Shown: positions 14,589 through 29,118, counted from the stretch's first letter. The stretch: DNA of 64,000 nucleotides from Chamaea fasciata (GCA_029207755.1 JARCOQ010000003.1:94070646-94134645), one strand, 5' to 3'. Notes: a model not told the origin generated them from the letters alone. Program-made: numbers and translations.

Positions 14589-17500
14589 CTCCATCACTAA
14601 CTGTCTCCTGGGCTTTGTGCTTTGTCGGTTCAATTTTGGGTGCTTCTTCCCTATCCATGTTTTCTGATACCCCCCTTTTTCTAGTTTTCTCTGCTCTTCA
14701 GTGATTCTTTTACTACCATTGCCCACGATTGTTTTAGGGCATACGGGTGCATGGTAAAGTAAGCACTCATAGGTAATTCTGAAATGCTGCTCAACTGAAT
14801 ACTGGTACCATAATCTTGAATATGCTATTGATGGGTAGAGCCTTTAGTGCTAAATATTATACAGCTTTGGATGGAGATTCGTTTTTTTCCTCTAAAAGGG
14901 GGGAAGAATTTATCAAGGAGAAATGAAAGATTATCAAATTCAATATGCAGTGTTTCTTTATTACATATGTTATTTATGTGTATGTGTTTCTAATTTTAAG
15001 TTGTAAATTGCTTTACTGATTGCATGAAATTAGATGTATAATTCAGTAATCTCAAGGAAAAAATATGTTGCAGTATTTTATTTGACATATATCTAGAAAT
15101 CACAATGGTATACTGCATTCACTAAATAATCAGGAATGTTAGCATTTGAAAATAATCTTCACACTTTGTTTAGTATAAAACCCGATGTACATTCATAGAG
15201 AACTTCAGCAAAAGTTTTAGAGATAGTGTTACATGTTCTTCTGGTGGAACAAGTTGTACATATGCAGAAAAACATCTAAATAAAAGCACAATGATTAAAT
15301 TATTTGAATGTGTTCTCTAGTGACCTACAATGCTTTTCCTTTTCACTCTGACTCTGTCATTTTTCTTCTATTAAATACATTCTTATAGTAATATATAAAT
15401 TCTATTAAATTGAAGTGTCTCTAGCAGTTATGTTACAAGCAGTATAAACTGCCATTGTGTATATATCTGTTAGTTCAAATGTATTTACAAGGTTTTTAGA
15501 CTTCCCTTTTTTATACTTTTTAATGGCAGTAATTTCATACACTTAAACTTAGTTGCAGTGAAATACTTATGTTAAAAGCCAAGTAAATGGAAAGCCCTGA
15601 ATTATTTTGAGCTGTTTGCAGCCTATTCTCTGGTGATCTTCTGCCAACTTTTTATGTCACTATACTTGTTAGTACAGTGGAAGTTCTCTCTACTGGCTAC
15701 AGTGTAATTTGATGGCAGAAGTGAATCCTGTGTGAAGTCCTGATTAGCATGTATCTCCTTGTGGAGGATGAGTGAGTAATAAAATACCAGCTGCAGTCTC
15801 TCTAGATGCTACCCAGACAGAGAATTAGCCAACACCACCACACAGCCAGGCATCTGCTGTCTCCACTCAGAGGACCCCGATTCCTGGTCCTGCTCTCACA
15901 GAGGTCAGTGCTCTGGCCCTTGTCTTCAGAGAACCTAAAGCAAATCCTGAGATTTATTGATTGTTTCACCTGCTGCAAGATTTTTGTGAACTCTATAGTA
16001 TTCCAGAATGAAAAAAGTCCTGTGAACACAGGATCTGGCTACCAAAGTCAAAATTCCATTTTTTGAGAGGACAGAAACCTGTACTATGTGGCGTCTTGTC
16101 CCACTTGGTGAAAGATTACTTTTATGAAGGAATCAGGAGTGGAACTGAACAGTCATTCTTTGTGATTTCAAACCCAGCATTCCAGTGAAACCTTAAGAAT
16201 CTTGAATTTACTAATAAGGTAGGCAGGTAGCTTGTAACCTTAGTGCAGACTTCTTGGACTTTCTTTTTGGTTTAAATAAGTGGATTTGGATCAGATCTGT
16301 CTTGCTTTCTTTTTGCTCTTCACTGGCATATAAGAAAATGTCCCACTTTCTCATAATTTATTTTGAAAATCCTTTGGAAAAAGTAAAAACAACTGAGCTG
16401 GGCATGAACCCCTTGATTATTAGGACTTCTGTAGAATATAGTGCATTGGTTTTGGTAGTGTGGTTTGGTTTTGATTTTAGAAAAGCATTTTTTCATATAG
16501 TGAACAGCCATCCAGGGGTCTTTATAAAACATTACTTTTCAAGGAGGCAGTTTTGGTGACCTGCATTCCACAGAAGATACTCAGGTTGATACATAAGCAA
16601 TAGCTTGTGCTTCGTGTATAGCATTTGATAGACCCGTGAGAGTAATAGTAGTATTGTGTAAAAGCAGTTGGATAGTTTGTACAGATAGGAACAGTAGCAA
16701 TCATGTAATACATGTATTTCTTGCAGAAGCACACAGATCTCTTTAAATTTATGTTACCTGCTTAACTAGTCTGCATTGTCTAGTCAGCTGTAAAAATGTG
16801 TGTGTTCTCAAGGTGGAAAAGGCCAAATGAAGCTATAGTCCGTGACTCCAGCAGAACATTTGCATTTAGAATGAGATGTTTTTTCACCTTGTGATTGGTA
16901 ATTAATTACAATTAGGGAAACTGCTTAAGGAAATTGAAAAATTATTCTTGGGCCTATGTTCCTTGCATCTAAATCCAGAATCTTTACTTCATGTATCTGA
17001 CTTACAATATTGAGGGCGTTGCTTGTGCCTGGACCCTACAAGAAGGCTCTTATTTATCCTATACAAGTAAAATGAAGAAACTTCTATTTTACATTTTCTT
17101 GTTTAAGTAAAATCATGTGTGATGCATATCATCAGGCTCTGAATATAAAAAGGTTATATTCTCCTAGTGTCAGAAAATTTTCTGTGATGTAGCTGTTTTG
17201 GGGAAAAGTGAAACATGACGGTCACTTAAGAGTTGGATCCTTGTGGATCCCTTCCAAGTAACGGGATTCTGTGATATCATTTAGCCTAGAGAGGGACTTC
17301 CTAGACCCAGATTTATTCCTCTTCTCACATATTTCTTACCTGCTGCTTGGTATTTCATTCAGGAAGAACATCCTGCCTAAAAGTCAACATATATGGTTAA
17401 AGTTAGATGCTTGTGGCAGGAATAAGCTCTCTTGGGGAGAACCTTTTTATTCCTACCCCAGAGGAATAGCATTTTACACCAACAAGGAAATTTACTTGCA

Positions 17501-20500
17501 TCCTAGCTGGATTAAGAGTAGTATATATCAGCCAGTCCATGGAAGCAAGTGAGGGATTCATTTAGTAATGAACATCTAAGTGTGTCAAAGACAAAAAAAG
17601 TATACATATCCATAGCATATTATGGGTAGTCTGTGATTGACAGCTATTTATGCCTAAGGTTTTATGATGTTGAAAAGAAAAATTAAACCAACTTTATAAA
17701 GTTGATAGGCAAGCGTACCAAGCACAGATAAAAAGCATTCACATCACACTGATCTGGACTGGGGGTACAGTGTGTGGTGGAAAAAACTGTGTTCTGCAAG
17801 CAGATGACAGATTTTCAAATTCATATGAAATACAAAGTGAAATGTAGACAGATGAATACATGTCCCTTTATCACAGCAGGGTCATGTCATATAACTGAAG
17901 AAGAGTAACAATGTCTCTCTTATTTTCAAGGGATTATACTTTTCTTCAATGAGATGCAGAGCAACTCTTATTTTTCAACAACTTAAATGGGAACTAAAAA
18001 CAACTTGGCACTTTACTAAGCTGAATAGACAAGTTGTTATGCTCTTGTTGCCATTTTAAGTGCATTACTTTCAGGAAGCAGCAAAAGAAATCCTGGAAAT
18101 GATAGAGACTGATCCATATTATCCATATTATCCTGGTAACATTCTACTGTGCCCGGAAATAGGTGGTCTCCTACTGTAAAGAAGATGTACAATGGATTCA
18201 ACACCTAGGACAGTAGAATATGCATACTGCATGATCTCTTATTGAGAACTTGTGGCAAAATTATTTCAGTCACTTCCCGAACTTTTTCTTTCTTTTTCTT
18301 TTTCTTTTTTTTTTTTTTTTTGTAATGGATGCTTTCAGATGGGTTTTGTTTGTTGATTTGGTTTTTTTGTTTTTTTTTTTTTAATAGTTATGAATAATCA
18401 GATGTTTATGTCATATATCATATTCAATTCTTTGAAAATCTGTTGCTGCTTAGTACAGAAACCAGGATGGAGCCCTTAGGAGTTGAGGAGATATACACTG
18501 AGAGGGTATGACGTTATAGAATGTGAGGGATGCACAGGTTTAGAGGAATGATGGCCAAGGAATAAATGCTCTGTACAGCGGAGAGCAGAAGTCTGCTGAG
18601 AACAATGGGAACCCAGGCTTCAGAGGGACATTCCCTAGAGACCCAGAGAGCTCTGTGCAGACTGTTCTGCAACTCTGGAAGTATCTGGTGTGCTGAACTG
18701 AGAACAAGCCTAAGAAAAGAGGATTGATTTACGAGGATGCAGTGGGCAAGGTGGAGATATGGTTATGTATGTGTACTTTTGTTTAGAGTTTTCCTCATTT
18801 TGAGTTTTCTCCACCCCCAGAAAAGAAATCAGCTGTTCTAGTGTCTGTTCTAATAAAACCTAGCTTTCTTATTAAAATGCTGGTTTAGAGTGTTCATTAT
18901 GGAAAAAAAGTTTGAGCACTGTGTGAGTTTGAGCAGTGAGAGCCCACAACTCTGGGCAGGGCAGGGCCCGCTGCAGCACAACATGCAGTCAAGAACAAAC
19001 CTGCATACTGGGGAGGATTGTGGCACCAGGTTCACATCTATTACAAACTGACAAATGACCAAATTACAGCTGTTCTGGATTTTTCCCTTTGGTGTTGCTC
19101 GTTTTTCCAGCATACCTCCCTGCATGTTTATATGTATGATTAGTTCAACATAGAGCACTTGGTCATTAAGAAATTACTTGCTGCTTCAATACACAATTAA
19201 TTTAAAATGTGATTAATGAAAGTAAGCTTAACCCATGTCCTAAAACATCCCCCTTTTTACAAAGCTGCTTGGAAACTGTGTAAGTAAATTTAATTCAAAT
19301 CTAGTTTAAGATCCAAAGATAAATGGATGAAGGAGATAGTTTAAAATAAAACACATGGAAGTTCTGCATTCTTTCAGACTTTACTTTTCCGGAGTGTTTT
19401 CAAATAGACTTTACTGGAAGAACCATGTAGTAAATTGCAGTTGTGGCACTTCTTTCATATATGGGGTTAAATATATTTTTTTATTAGATGCTTTGTAAAA
19501 TGTTAAGAAATATTGCAAAATATTGCAAAAAATAGAATTGAGGTGTAAACTGAAATATTGAGGTGATAACTGACATAAGTTGGGGGGTCGTTGCTGAGTG
19601 TGTTCATTTTGCTGTGTCAGTGTCTATGTACTTTTATGTATCTCTTCTGTGCCAAAGACTGTACTTTCCTGTAGATTTGCTCTTAAATGCTGTTTTGTCA
19701 CAAGGGATAACTGTGTATCTGTTTTTCCAGGATTTCCAATTTTCCAGTCTGTGTTCCTATACTCTTAATAACATCTAAACATTTTGTGCTATTTTAGCTG
19801 GTATATTTAGAAAGAATATTTTAAATGCTGCACAGGATTTTAAGATTGCAATGTTTCTTATCATTTCTGGTGTTATTCTGATTCTTTAAAGTAACCATTG
19901 GTTGAAAACCATCTCTGGGGAAAAAGGCTTTGACAAAAACTCTGAACATGTGTTTGTGTCCTGAAAATTGAAAAAAAGAGCAAATATTTCAAATGAAAAT
20001 GTGACACCAGGTGTTTAAAATGTTTCCAGTTTTTTAATGAAAGTGTTACAAATCTCCCCCTCCCATTCATAGTGGTGCTATCTGTTCTAATACAAAGATG
20101 TAATCTTATTTAGCCAAAGACTAAGAAGATTTCTCTATTTAGTAACAATTAGTCTTGGTGGCTGCTTGAGATTCTTGAACATTTCTGATTTAGTAGTCTT
20201 CAAAACAGTTACTGGTTGTCATTGAATCTCTCTTTTTTACTTGTATGTGAGCGTGCTTAGTTTTGTGAATTTACTCTGTTTTCCTCACTGAGTGAACGTA
20301 ATTCTTAGTGCATTTGGGGTCTACAACTGAGTCCATTTGGGAAGTGCTGTATGATGCCTCTAAATAATGGTGACTGAGTCTGATTGTTTGCACATCCCCT
20401 CCAAAATGTCTGAAGACAGTGAGTTTGAAATTTAAAACAATAAAGGATCACTAAAAGGTCAAAATATTTGCTTTCATTTAAAAATTAAGTTATTAAATGG

Positions 20501-23500
20501 TACAGAATTTGTATCAGAAATATTTGTATTTAAGAAAGATTGGAGGCTTCATCAAGTCCAGTTTTCTGTTTAAAGTGACAGAAGGCCCAAAACATTACTG
20601 CTAAAATGTATGCATTGAAATAGTTTCATATGTCTCCTGGATGCCTTAGATCAATATATCTGTGGACTGAGTGTACATACCAAAAAGCAAAACAAGCTTG
20701 GAGTCTGTTTCATCATGTATCCAGGTGGGACTGGGAACACTCACTGCTGCAAGATCAGAGAAGCAGAGAGAGAACAATAATGGGCTCTTCAGTTTCCCCC
20801 TTAGTGTCTCATCAGGATGTTGTGAAAAGTTTCAGAATTTACACACAGTCAATAAAATAACCAAGACATTGGTTAGTGGGGCTGTGAGAGGAAATGAGAC
20901 CCTTGACTTTTTATGCTATGTAGAGTTTGTTTCACAAGAGGCACATCACAACAGCAACCATTGGGTTCAACATGCCAGAAAAACAACAGGAAATAAACAA
21001 CAATCCTCAACAATTCAAGAAGGAGCACTACACAAAAATAAAGATACTTACTAAACCTAAAAAAGGTCAGCTAAGAGAAGGAAGTTGTACCAGGTGGTAT
21101 GGAAGCTACTTAAGGACACCATATGTGATATTCAAGGCCAGCGCCCACCACCTGTCATGAAAGGCTTGAGAAAAAGCAAGAGAAAGACAGCAGAGCCAGA
21201 CAACAGAGTAAAGGAAGTTGTTAGAAAGAAGTAGGTGTCTTTAAAAAAACTGAATTCACACCCAAATGATGTATTAAACATATTTAAATGTAAGAACGTG
21301 GTAAGACAGGCAAAGGAGTGTTTGAGCAAATGTTATATAGAATAAAACTGACAATAGGTCTTACTTTTGATGCACCAGGAGCAATGTGTCTGCCACTCTT
21401 TTGAGCCAATGATCTTGGTGTAGAATGAGTATTTAGAGAGGCCTGTTTCAGAGAAATTAAATAAATCCTTTGCATTGATGTTAGCTGTGGAAAAAAATGC
21501 TGTGGAGAGTCCCATGATACAGCACTTCTTCCTGGCTTTTCTGAAAGGATATGTGAATTGAAGTGATTTAATGGTCGTGCAAGATAATAAATTTATAAAA
21601 TAAAACCAAAAGTACCAGATTTTATTCACCTCAACTTTCTAAAAAAATTTAAGGAAATAAAATTGCCTGTATTACTGACAATGATGCATAGCTACTTGCT
21701 TTTCAAATTGCCTTGTTGTCAGAGACTTTGAGGTTAGATAGTGTGAAGCCAGTTGTTTAAAACAGTTCTTAAATCATCCAGGGACCTGCAAGCCTGTTAT
21801 CCTGTTGTTTGTTTTAGGCAGTTCAGCACAAATTATGATGCAAAATAATATTTGTGGATGCTTGATAACCTGTGATGTGAATGAGACAGATCAACAGAAC
21901 GTTTGCAAAGAGGAAGTATACAAACATCTTGGAATCTTCGAAGACATAGGAAATACATGGATTAGGATCATGCTACAGCTGATGTGGTTTCCTTGAATTT
22001 CCACCAAGTGTTTGGTAAAGCCCCTGTCCAAAAAGGGCACATAGGCATAACATGAAAGATGAAGCCCCAGAATAGATAAGTAGATGAAGAGAATGCAGCA
22101 GTTCTCAAAACAGAGGTCACAACAGGAGACTTGTGTTCAATAGATGGTCAGGTAAGAAGAATGAAGTGATATCAGAAGGTTTCCTGATGGCCACATATAT
22201 ATTGACTGCACTAAATGCTTGAGTTGGGTGCAGTGTAATCCCAGATTGAGTGATTTGTCAAAAATGACAGATGAAACACATCTTGGACAGTTGTCAAGTG
22301 ATGTACTTAGGAAAAAATAACCAGTCAAAATTCACCTGCAAAATGATGAGCACAGAACTGACTGCTACCAAGCAGGAGTAAGATTTTATAATATGATGAA
22401 TAACCATGAAAACAACATTTTAGCACTCAGCAGCAATCGAAAAGCAAAATTAGGGCAATTCTTAGGGTAAAAAGTGCAAAAGAACAGCCATTATTCTACC
22501 TCTGTGCAAGTCCAGAGTTCATGTTTTCTTCTATGCAGTGTGTGGCTACTGTTTGATACAGGGTAAAGTAGTAGGTAGTTGTTTGATGTGACCAAGTACA
22601 GTTCATCCTGTGGCAGGAATTTGACTTATGAGTAAGATAAATTCATCTGTATATAGAGTGAGGTGAGCATTTATGATTGAAGATTTATGCATAAAGTGAT
22701 ATCTGCCTTTAACTGATTATTGTCATTAGCATTAATTGGATTTGCTTAAAATCCAGGAGGTAATAGTCCTTTGTGGTAGGCAGCAGTTAAGCAACATTTG
22801 CCAGTTTTATGTGAATTCTTCATTTGTTAGCACACATACATGGTATGAATGAAAAAATAAATGACAGTCCCTATCCTAAACAGCTCCCAATCTTTTGCAA
22901 TTTTCTACAACATTGCAAGTGTTGCACATTAATAGAAGTTTTTAAGTTTTTAAATGGGTTTTCTTTCTCTGATTTCAAATTATTTGAAGCAGCTTCCCGA
23001 AAAAAGAGTGAAAAAATAGTAATGTCATTTTGTGTGCCTGAGATCTTTCTGTATCACTTTTATTCTAATGAACCATTCCATTTTATTGCATTCATCAGCC
23101 ACAGCTTCTCACTCTTGGACAAATTGCAGCTACAAATGTCTTAATTGGCACTAAAAATTACATTCATTTTTACCCTTACAAGATCCTAAACCAAAATTAA
23201 ACTCCTCTGCTTTGGCTGCATGGTACACCATGGAAGATTCAGCCAGTATCAAGGAGAAGAAAAGAGCTTAAACTGGCTGAAAAATCAGGAGGGCATATGT
23301 CCTGTTTCATCTGAAAAAAGGAAACCAACCCAAAGCCAAAAAACCAAAAACCCAACAGAATTACCATGAGCAACATCCAGAGAGCCAACTGTGGGACTTG
23401 AACAGGAGAGCCAGCTGCCATACTTGAATCATGATGAGCACATTATATGCATTCCCAAAGCTGAGTGGATATTCTTGGACTCTGTTTTCCTCAGTATGCT

Positions 23501-24364
23501 TTACATATTTTTTTTCTCTCTCTTTTTTTTCCCCCTGTTCTAGAAGTTTGTTTTAATAATATTCAGGGACCTGATTTTAAAAAATCCCTAGCATTCAAAA
23601 ATCCCATCTTAGAGCCCAATTTCATTTTGCATACTGTGGAACTTCATATTCCTTAGACTTGCAGGCATCTAAGTAATCAGCCTCCTATTTTTCACTGTCT
23701 TCTAGGATGCTGTCTTACAATGTTTCCATCTTTCATTGTCTGAAGGCATTGTCTGAAGGAACTGAAATAGTAAAGATAAACTCAAGGAAGCTTATATTTT
23801 CAATCATGGAGTTGCCAGCAGTGTGTTCATGCTGATGGTTATTCTGGACAGGAGGAAGTCAGCTGTTGCTCTTAGCCTATGTTGAGCTTTCTATTTAATC
23901 TCTTTGTGTCTCCAGCTGCTCTGATGATGGATACAAAGTAACTTCCTAATATAATAGAACTCAATAAAAGTTAGCTGATTGGGAATCTTCCTGTCAATAT
24001 TTTTTTTCGATTTTTCATTGTTTTCTGTTTTTCCTTGAAGATAGAAACTGGCTGCACTGACTTTTCATTATCACAATTCAGTAAGCTGTATGTATAAACT
24101 AAGTCCTCTTATTTCATATAAAGTCTCTTTTTTCTTTACGTATTTCTACCTCTGTTCTGTTAAGAAAACATGCAGTTCGAATGGAGAAAACATTTAAATT
24201 GTTCAGACAAGATAAGATAAGCTGTTAGAAAATTACTTTTTCTTTTAGTGCTGACTTACATTCTGAGGCTGCTCATTCCTAGTTCCGTATCATACAGTCA
24301 GTCAGAGTAGTGTGACTTTGCACCTGTGTGGTAAACTGCATCCAAAAAGGAATCTATGGAAAAG

Positions 24365-24411
<47 letters not shown>

Positions 24412-27325
24412 AACTCTGAACAGTTCCTGAGGAAGGGGTTCTTATTAAGGCTGAAAGAAATGCTTAGAAATTTATGACTGTGACTGGAAAACGTATATGG
24501 GCATTCCATCTGGAAGACACTTTGCTCAGTCTGAAAGAGCACCAAATGCAGACTAAACAGGTTAGATAGAGTCAATTGCTCCTGGAGAATTGGATTATGT
24601 GATCAATTAAGCAACTTGTGGAGCAGAAATAGTTCTTAGGAGGGGGAAAGGTGACAGACCAATATGGAACAGGAGAAGAATCATCAGCTCTTGTGGAATC
24701 AGAGCAAGCTGTAGCTATAGTTATGGCTAGAGTTAGTGTAGTTCAAAAGCTGTTACTATCATTATTACTTAAGTACTCAGTCAACATACTGAGATTGCTT
24801 CCATCGTGTATATTTTCCTCCATTTTTTAGAATTACTTACTTTGTCATTGCAAATCTGTCTGTGGGAAAAAGTCTTAGAACCAAATTCATATCTATTGAA
24901 AAATTATCAGGCCTCCCTACTGGCTGGAAATGTAAAGAATCATTCAACTGTCGGATCTTGTTTGGGGTTTTTATAAAACAGTGGATTTTGTTAATTAGTA
25001 AAAATCATCTGATGAGCAGACTCATGTTAAGAAACACCTTCCTGTGTACTGGTATTTTCTGTAGAAAAGACTGATTCTTCTCAGGTGTTGCAAGCATCTA
25101 GTCAGAACTCATCACCTCAATTTCCTTTGTGGTTAATGGAAAGGGAGAGGGAGATGAAGACCTTCAGGTTACATTTCCGTCCCTGCTGGTTTATGATGAG
25201 ATAAACTGCTTTCTAAAGAAGAAAGTGTCTTTTGGGTTATCATAAGGAGCATAGGTCTAAGTATGCACTAAGTATTTTCAGGCAGCTAAAGCTGTGGGAG
25301 GCAGATCCCACTGAATATGTCATTTGTTAAGGTCATTGTGTGGGCTGTGACATAAACTTTATGGTGTATGTTTCTTGTATAACTTTCATATATATTTTAG
25401 CATGGCTGTTGTAATCAGGTAGCCTTGCTGGCTGTATGAACAAGCAGTTCTTTTGGCTCCTCTATGCCACACGCATGGGAGATCGATAGCAAACACTACC
25501 ATTAGTGAAAAAAAGGTTTTACTTCTATTAGCTTGTCAAACAGCTCAGATTAATTGCATGTCACCTTGTTTTCACAAGAGGAGGTAGAAATTAAGTCTAT
25601 TTTGTTACTCTTTCAAGTCAAATCATATAAATAATTTTGGAGTTTCTTTCTCTGCTAATTTCTGTGAGGGTCCTCCTTTTGCCTGCCAAAATCTTACGGT
25701 TCTGGAATTATGCTAAGAAATGGAGCATTACAAGCTTGAACAGTACAACAGCTTTATATAATAGCTTTGGAATATTTTTCCTGTTATTTTCCATCTCTTT
25801 TCTTATGTATGCAAACAAGTTGTTAGCTGTTGTGATCACTGATACCAACTGAGCACATGTTTTCGTTGAGCTTTCCCTGCTGATGCACAGGTATGGCTTT
25901 TGTTTTTCCTGAGCTGGTAACAGCTCACTTTACTCCTACTGAGTTGTTCAAATTAATCCCTTTGTGTGCATTGCTTTGCATTCGTAAGCATCTAATTGTA
26001 TTTGTTCCTGATGTTGAATCACTGGTAGCTCCCACACATGGAGCAGTAGATACTAGAATACAGGGCAAAGAATGACCAAAGCTGCTAAAGGAGTGCCACT
26101 CTAGCTCTTCAAGAGAACTAGGTAGTCTTGTGTTTGTTTCCTGTGTTGGAGGAAAGTCAGCATAGTTCTGGTTTCCTTTCAGTCAGGCATTTATCTTAAT
26201 ACCTACACATGGGAAGACTACATTCATTCTGCCTTTTGACAGCTTCACTGTGGTCTCTTCAGACCTTCTGCTGTCCTGAGCTACTTAGGATAAGGAAACT
26301 CTTGGATTTGACTCAGAACTCTGGTTATCTTAAGCCTTGTCCTGGCTTCTGCCCTGGTTTTTTTCAAGTGATTTCAAACCAAAGAAGGGTGCTTGGCTGC
26401 ACACCATGCTATAGTTTCACTGAGATTTGGGGGTCTCAGATGCATAAAGAGCAAGGTTAGGCCACTTTGCTGAGAGCATTGATTAAAGTAGTGTTATTAG
26501 CAAACAGTACTGTTCAGGTTAACAGAGGGCTGAGAAATTTTGCAAAACAATGTATATATATTTGCAGTGAAATTCACCTATTTTAACACAAAAACTTCCA
26601 TGAAAACCCAAATTAGATCTCAAGATGAAACACTGATGTTTTGTTTATAGCATCTTTCACCATTCATATCTGCCTTCAGTTCTGATATTTTATTCCTTCA
26701 GGATGACACAGACATTATTTTTCCCACATTCCATATGTCCAAATCACATATAAAGATATTTAGCTCAAATACCATGGGTGCGAAACATTCCACACTGTGG
26801 GTCCGGGGTGATGTTTGGCATGTCTTTAATGTGCTGTGGTGTTCAATTACAATGCAGCAAATTTATTTTTATGAAGTCTTCTTCATTGAAAGTATGGAAA
26901 ATTGCTTTGCAGTGAGTCATAAAGAACTAAAAGTCTGTAGTGATATTTAAAGAGAAAGTGGCTTAGAGCTGGCAGAGTTCAAGACAGAAAAAGAAACAGA
27001 AATTAAAGAGAGGGCCTCCAACCATGGAGAAAATAGTAACAAAGACTGGTTAGGGGGAGGAGTGTCGAGAAAGCCAAACATACTGAGAATGTCTGAGACA
27101 GTTCAGGAGATTATGCATATCATTCTGAAACAAGCATTAGGTTCAGATGTCTCTCCTCTATCACACCAGCCTTAGCCAAGCAAGGCTGCTTCGACCCTAA
27201 GAGAATGGTGTAAATCCAGATAAATAAGTGCACTAGGCTCAAGGCACTGTTAGGAATTTAGAAGCATGCAGGTAGGGATTGAGGGAAAGATTAATATCGT
27301 AACTTTCTGGAGCAAAACATTAGAA
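14589..27325 (+). other. ERICH1: ERICH1 large intron, part 3
   Basis: A 12.7-kb intron stretch of mostly AT-rich unique sequence. It holds pyrimidine/T-runs at about 18285-18382, a tandem copy of AAAATATTGC at about 19508-19530, and a 45-bp A-run at 24365-24409. The ORFs are short, scattered over both strands and resemble no family I know. No exon of ERICH1 is needed here: the flanking exons join in phase. Confidence 0.65.
24365..24409 (+). repeat. Poly(A) homopolymer, 45 bp
   Basis: An uninterrupted run of 45 A residues follows AAAG. I see no recognisable retroposed sequence upstream and no clear flanking duplication, so I call it a simple homopolymer. Its exact length may be affected by sequencing error. 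Confidence 0.9.
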
Positions 27326-29118
27326 TGTGGTGTTTTCACCTTGGCTGAACTCCAGGCACCCACCAAAGCCATTCTATTACTGTCTTTCTCAGCTGGACAG
27401 GAGATAGAAAATATTACTAAAAGTTCACAAGATAAGGGCAAGAAGAGGTTACTCACTGATTACTGTCATGGGCAAAACAGACTCAGCTTGGGGAAAATAA
27501 TTGAATTTATTACAAATCAAAAGTAGAGCAGGATAGTGAAAAGTAAAATCAAATCTTAAAAGCACCTTTCTGTTTTCTCCCCCTCCTTCCCCCCTATCTT
27601 CCCAGGCTTAACTTTATTCCCAATTCGCTATTTCCTCCCCACCAGCAGCAAAGAGAGATGGGGAATAAGGGTTACAGGCTCTTCATCTCCTCAGGGAAAG
27701 GAGTTCTTCCCCTTCTCCAGCATGGGGTCCATCCAATGGGAGACAATCCTCCAGCATGAGTCCTTCCCACAGACTGCAGCTCTTCATGAACTGCTCCAGC
27801 GTTAGTCCTTTCCCACAGCACGCAGTCCTTCAGGAACCGTTCCTCCAGTGTGGGATGTCTGGGGTCACTAGTCCTGCCAGCAAACCTGCTCCAGTGCAGT
27901 GTGGGGATAGGGTTCCTATCTCCACAGGGCCACAGATCCTGCCAGGACCCTGCTCCAGCATGGGCTTCTTACGAGGTCACAGCATCCCTCAGCCTTGCAC
28001 TTGCTCAACTGGAGGGTCCTCCACAAGAGGATCTCTGCTCCACCATGAACCTCCATGGGCTGCAGGGGCACAGCTGCTTCACCATGGGCTTCACCACGGA
28101 CTGCAGGGGAATCTGCTCTGGCATCTGGAGACTTTCTTCTCCACTGACATTGGTGTATGCAGAGTTGTCTCACCTATTCTCACTCTGCTCTTCTCTAGTT
28201 GCAATTGCTTCTGCACAATAACTTTTTTCCCCTTCTGTCACGATCCGCTAATGCAAGCAGGGGTCCTGATGGTTCGTTTACTCATCTCAGAGTGCAAAAA
28301 ATAACACAGAGGGGATTTCAGTATTCATCAAACAAATGCACATTTATCAGTGCCAACATCAAATGCGATAGAAGGATTTGAAGGGAAATAAAGGATAGTG
28401 AGAAAAGAGAAAGAGGGTGTGGGTTATAGCTACCAACGGAGAGACGAAGTCCTCGTGACCCGGCCAATAAAACCGTCTTCTTCCATGGGGTGATCACAAA
28501 GTCTTTGGTTAACTCAGGGGTCCTTATAGTCCTCTCCGAAGCGACAGGCAGTTGGCCAAAAGGTGGAGGAAATCATTACAGTGTGTTTGTTTTGAGAACT
28601 CAGAGCAGGTCAGCCATCAGCAGGTACAGTGTCAACCAGAACAGGTCAGCAGGCACAGTCAATTCACCGTGACTTGCCCATTGTTTCTGCTCAGGTTCTG
28701 ATGTTCCGATAGAAGCGCGTGTGGGGTTTTTCCATTGAACACACCTGCAGGCAGCACTTGGCCAACATCCCACCTCAGCCAGGCCAGAACTCCTGTGTTG
28801 AGATTTTAGAGTCCCTTTTTCTAGGGGTTTCAGTCTCTGTCCTTGGCGATGGTCATGAGGCAGATGAGGGATCTTTGGACCGTCTCTTACACCTTCTTGA
28901 TGGTATTTTATATATATATATGAAATTTATATGGATAACTATGTTATCCCAGAGACATTACTACCATCACTGATGACTCAGCCTTGGCCAACAACAGGTC
29001 CATCTTGGAGCTGGCTGACATTGGCTCTGCTGGACTTAGGGGAAGCTTCTGGCAACTTTTCACTGAAGTCATCTCTGTAACCACTGTGACCAAAATCTTG
29101 CCATGCAAACTCAGTATA
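27326..29118 (-). mobile_element. Solo ERV LTR interrupted by a younger LTR
   Basis: The outer LTR starts TGTGGTGTTTTCACC and ends AAACTCAGTATA, the decayed form of the CCCAATACA end in the copy at 13641. It is flanked by TAGAA on both sides (27321-27325 and 29119-29123), a perfect 5-bp target duplication. The minus-strand AATAAA lies at 27506-27511, about 180 bp from the left edge, as in its relatives. Between 28236 and 28891 the element is split by a different LTR. Removing that insert, one target copy and a further ~40-bp AT-rich piece (about 28899-28937) joins CCTTCTT to the AACTATGTTATC block seen in the copies at 13641 and 48400. The 182-codon + strand ORF starting at 27756 is a product of the internal repeat units, not a gene. 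Confidence 0.93.
28236..28891 (-). mobile_element. Nested ERV LTR (second family) inside older LTR
   Basis: A 656-bp LTR starts TGTCACGATCC and ends CCGTCTCTTACA. It is flanked by CCTTC (28231-28235 and 28892-28896), a perfect 5-bp target duplication created inside the outer LTR. Sense strand is inferred as minus: read that way there is a TATAAGGACC promoter-like motif in the middle (about 28522-28531) and a U5-like block ending at 28236, with GATAAATG where I would expect the AATAAA. It is less decayed in sequence than its host and so probably younger. No coding region remains. Confidence 0.9.

Noticed and set aside
27756..28304. 182-codon ORF
   Set aside because: It crosses the junction between the outer LTR and the nested LTR, so it cannot be an ancestral gene.
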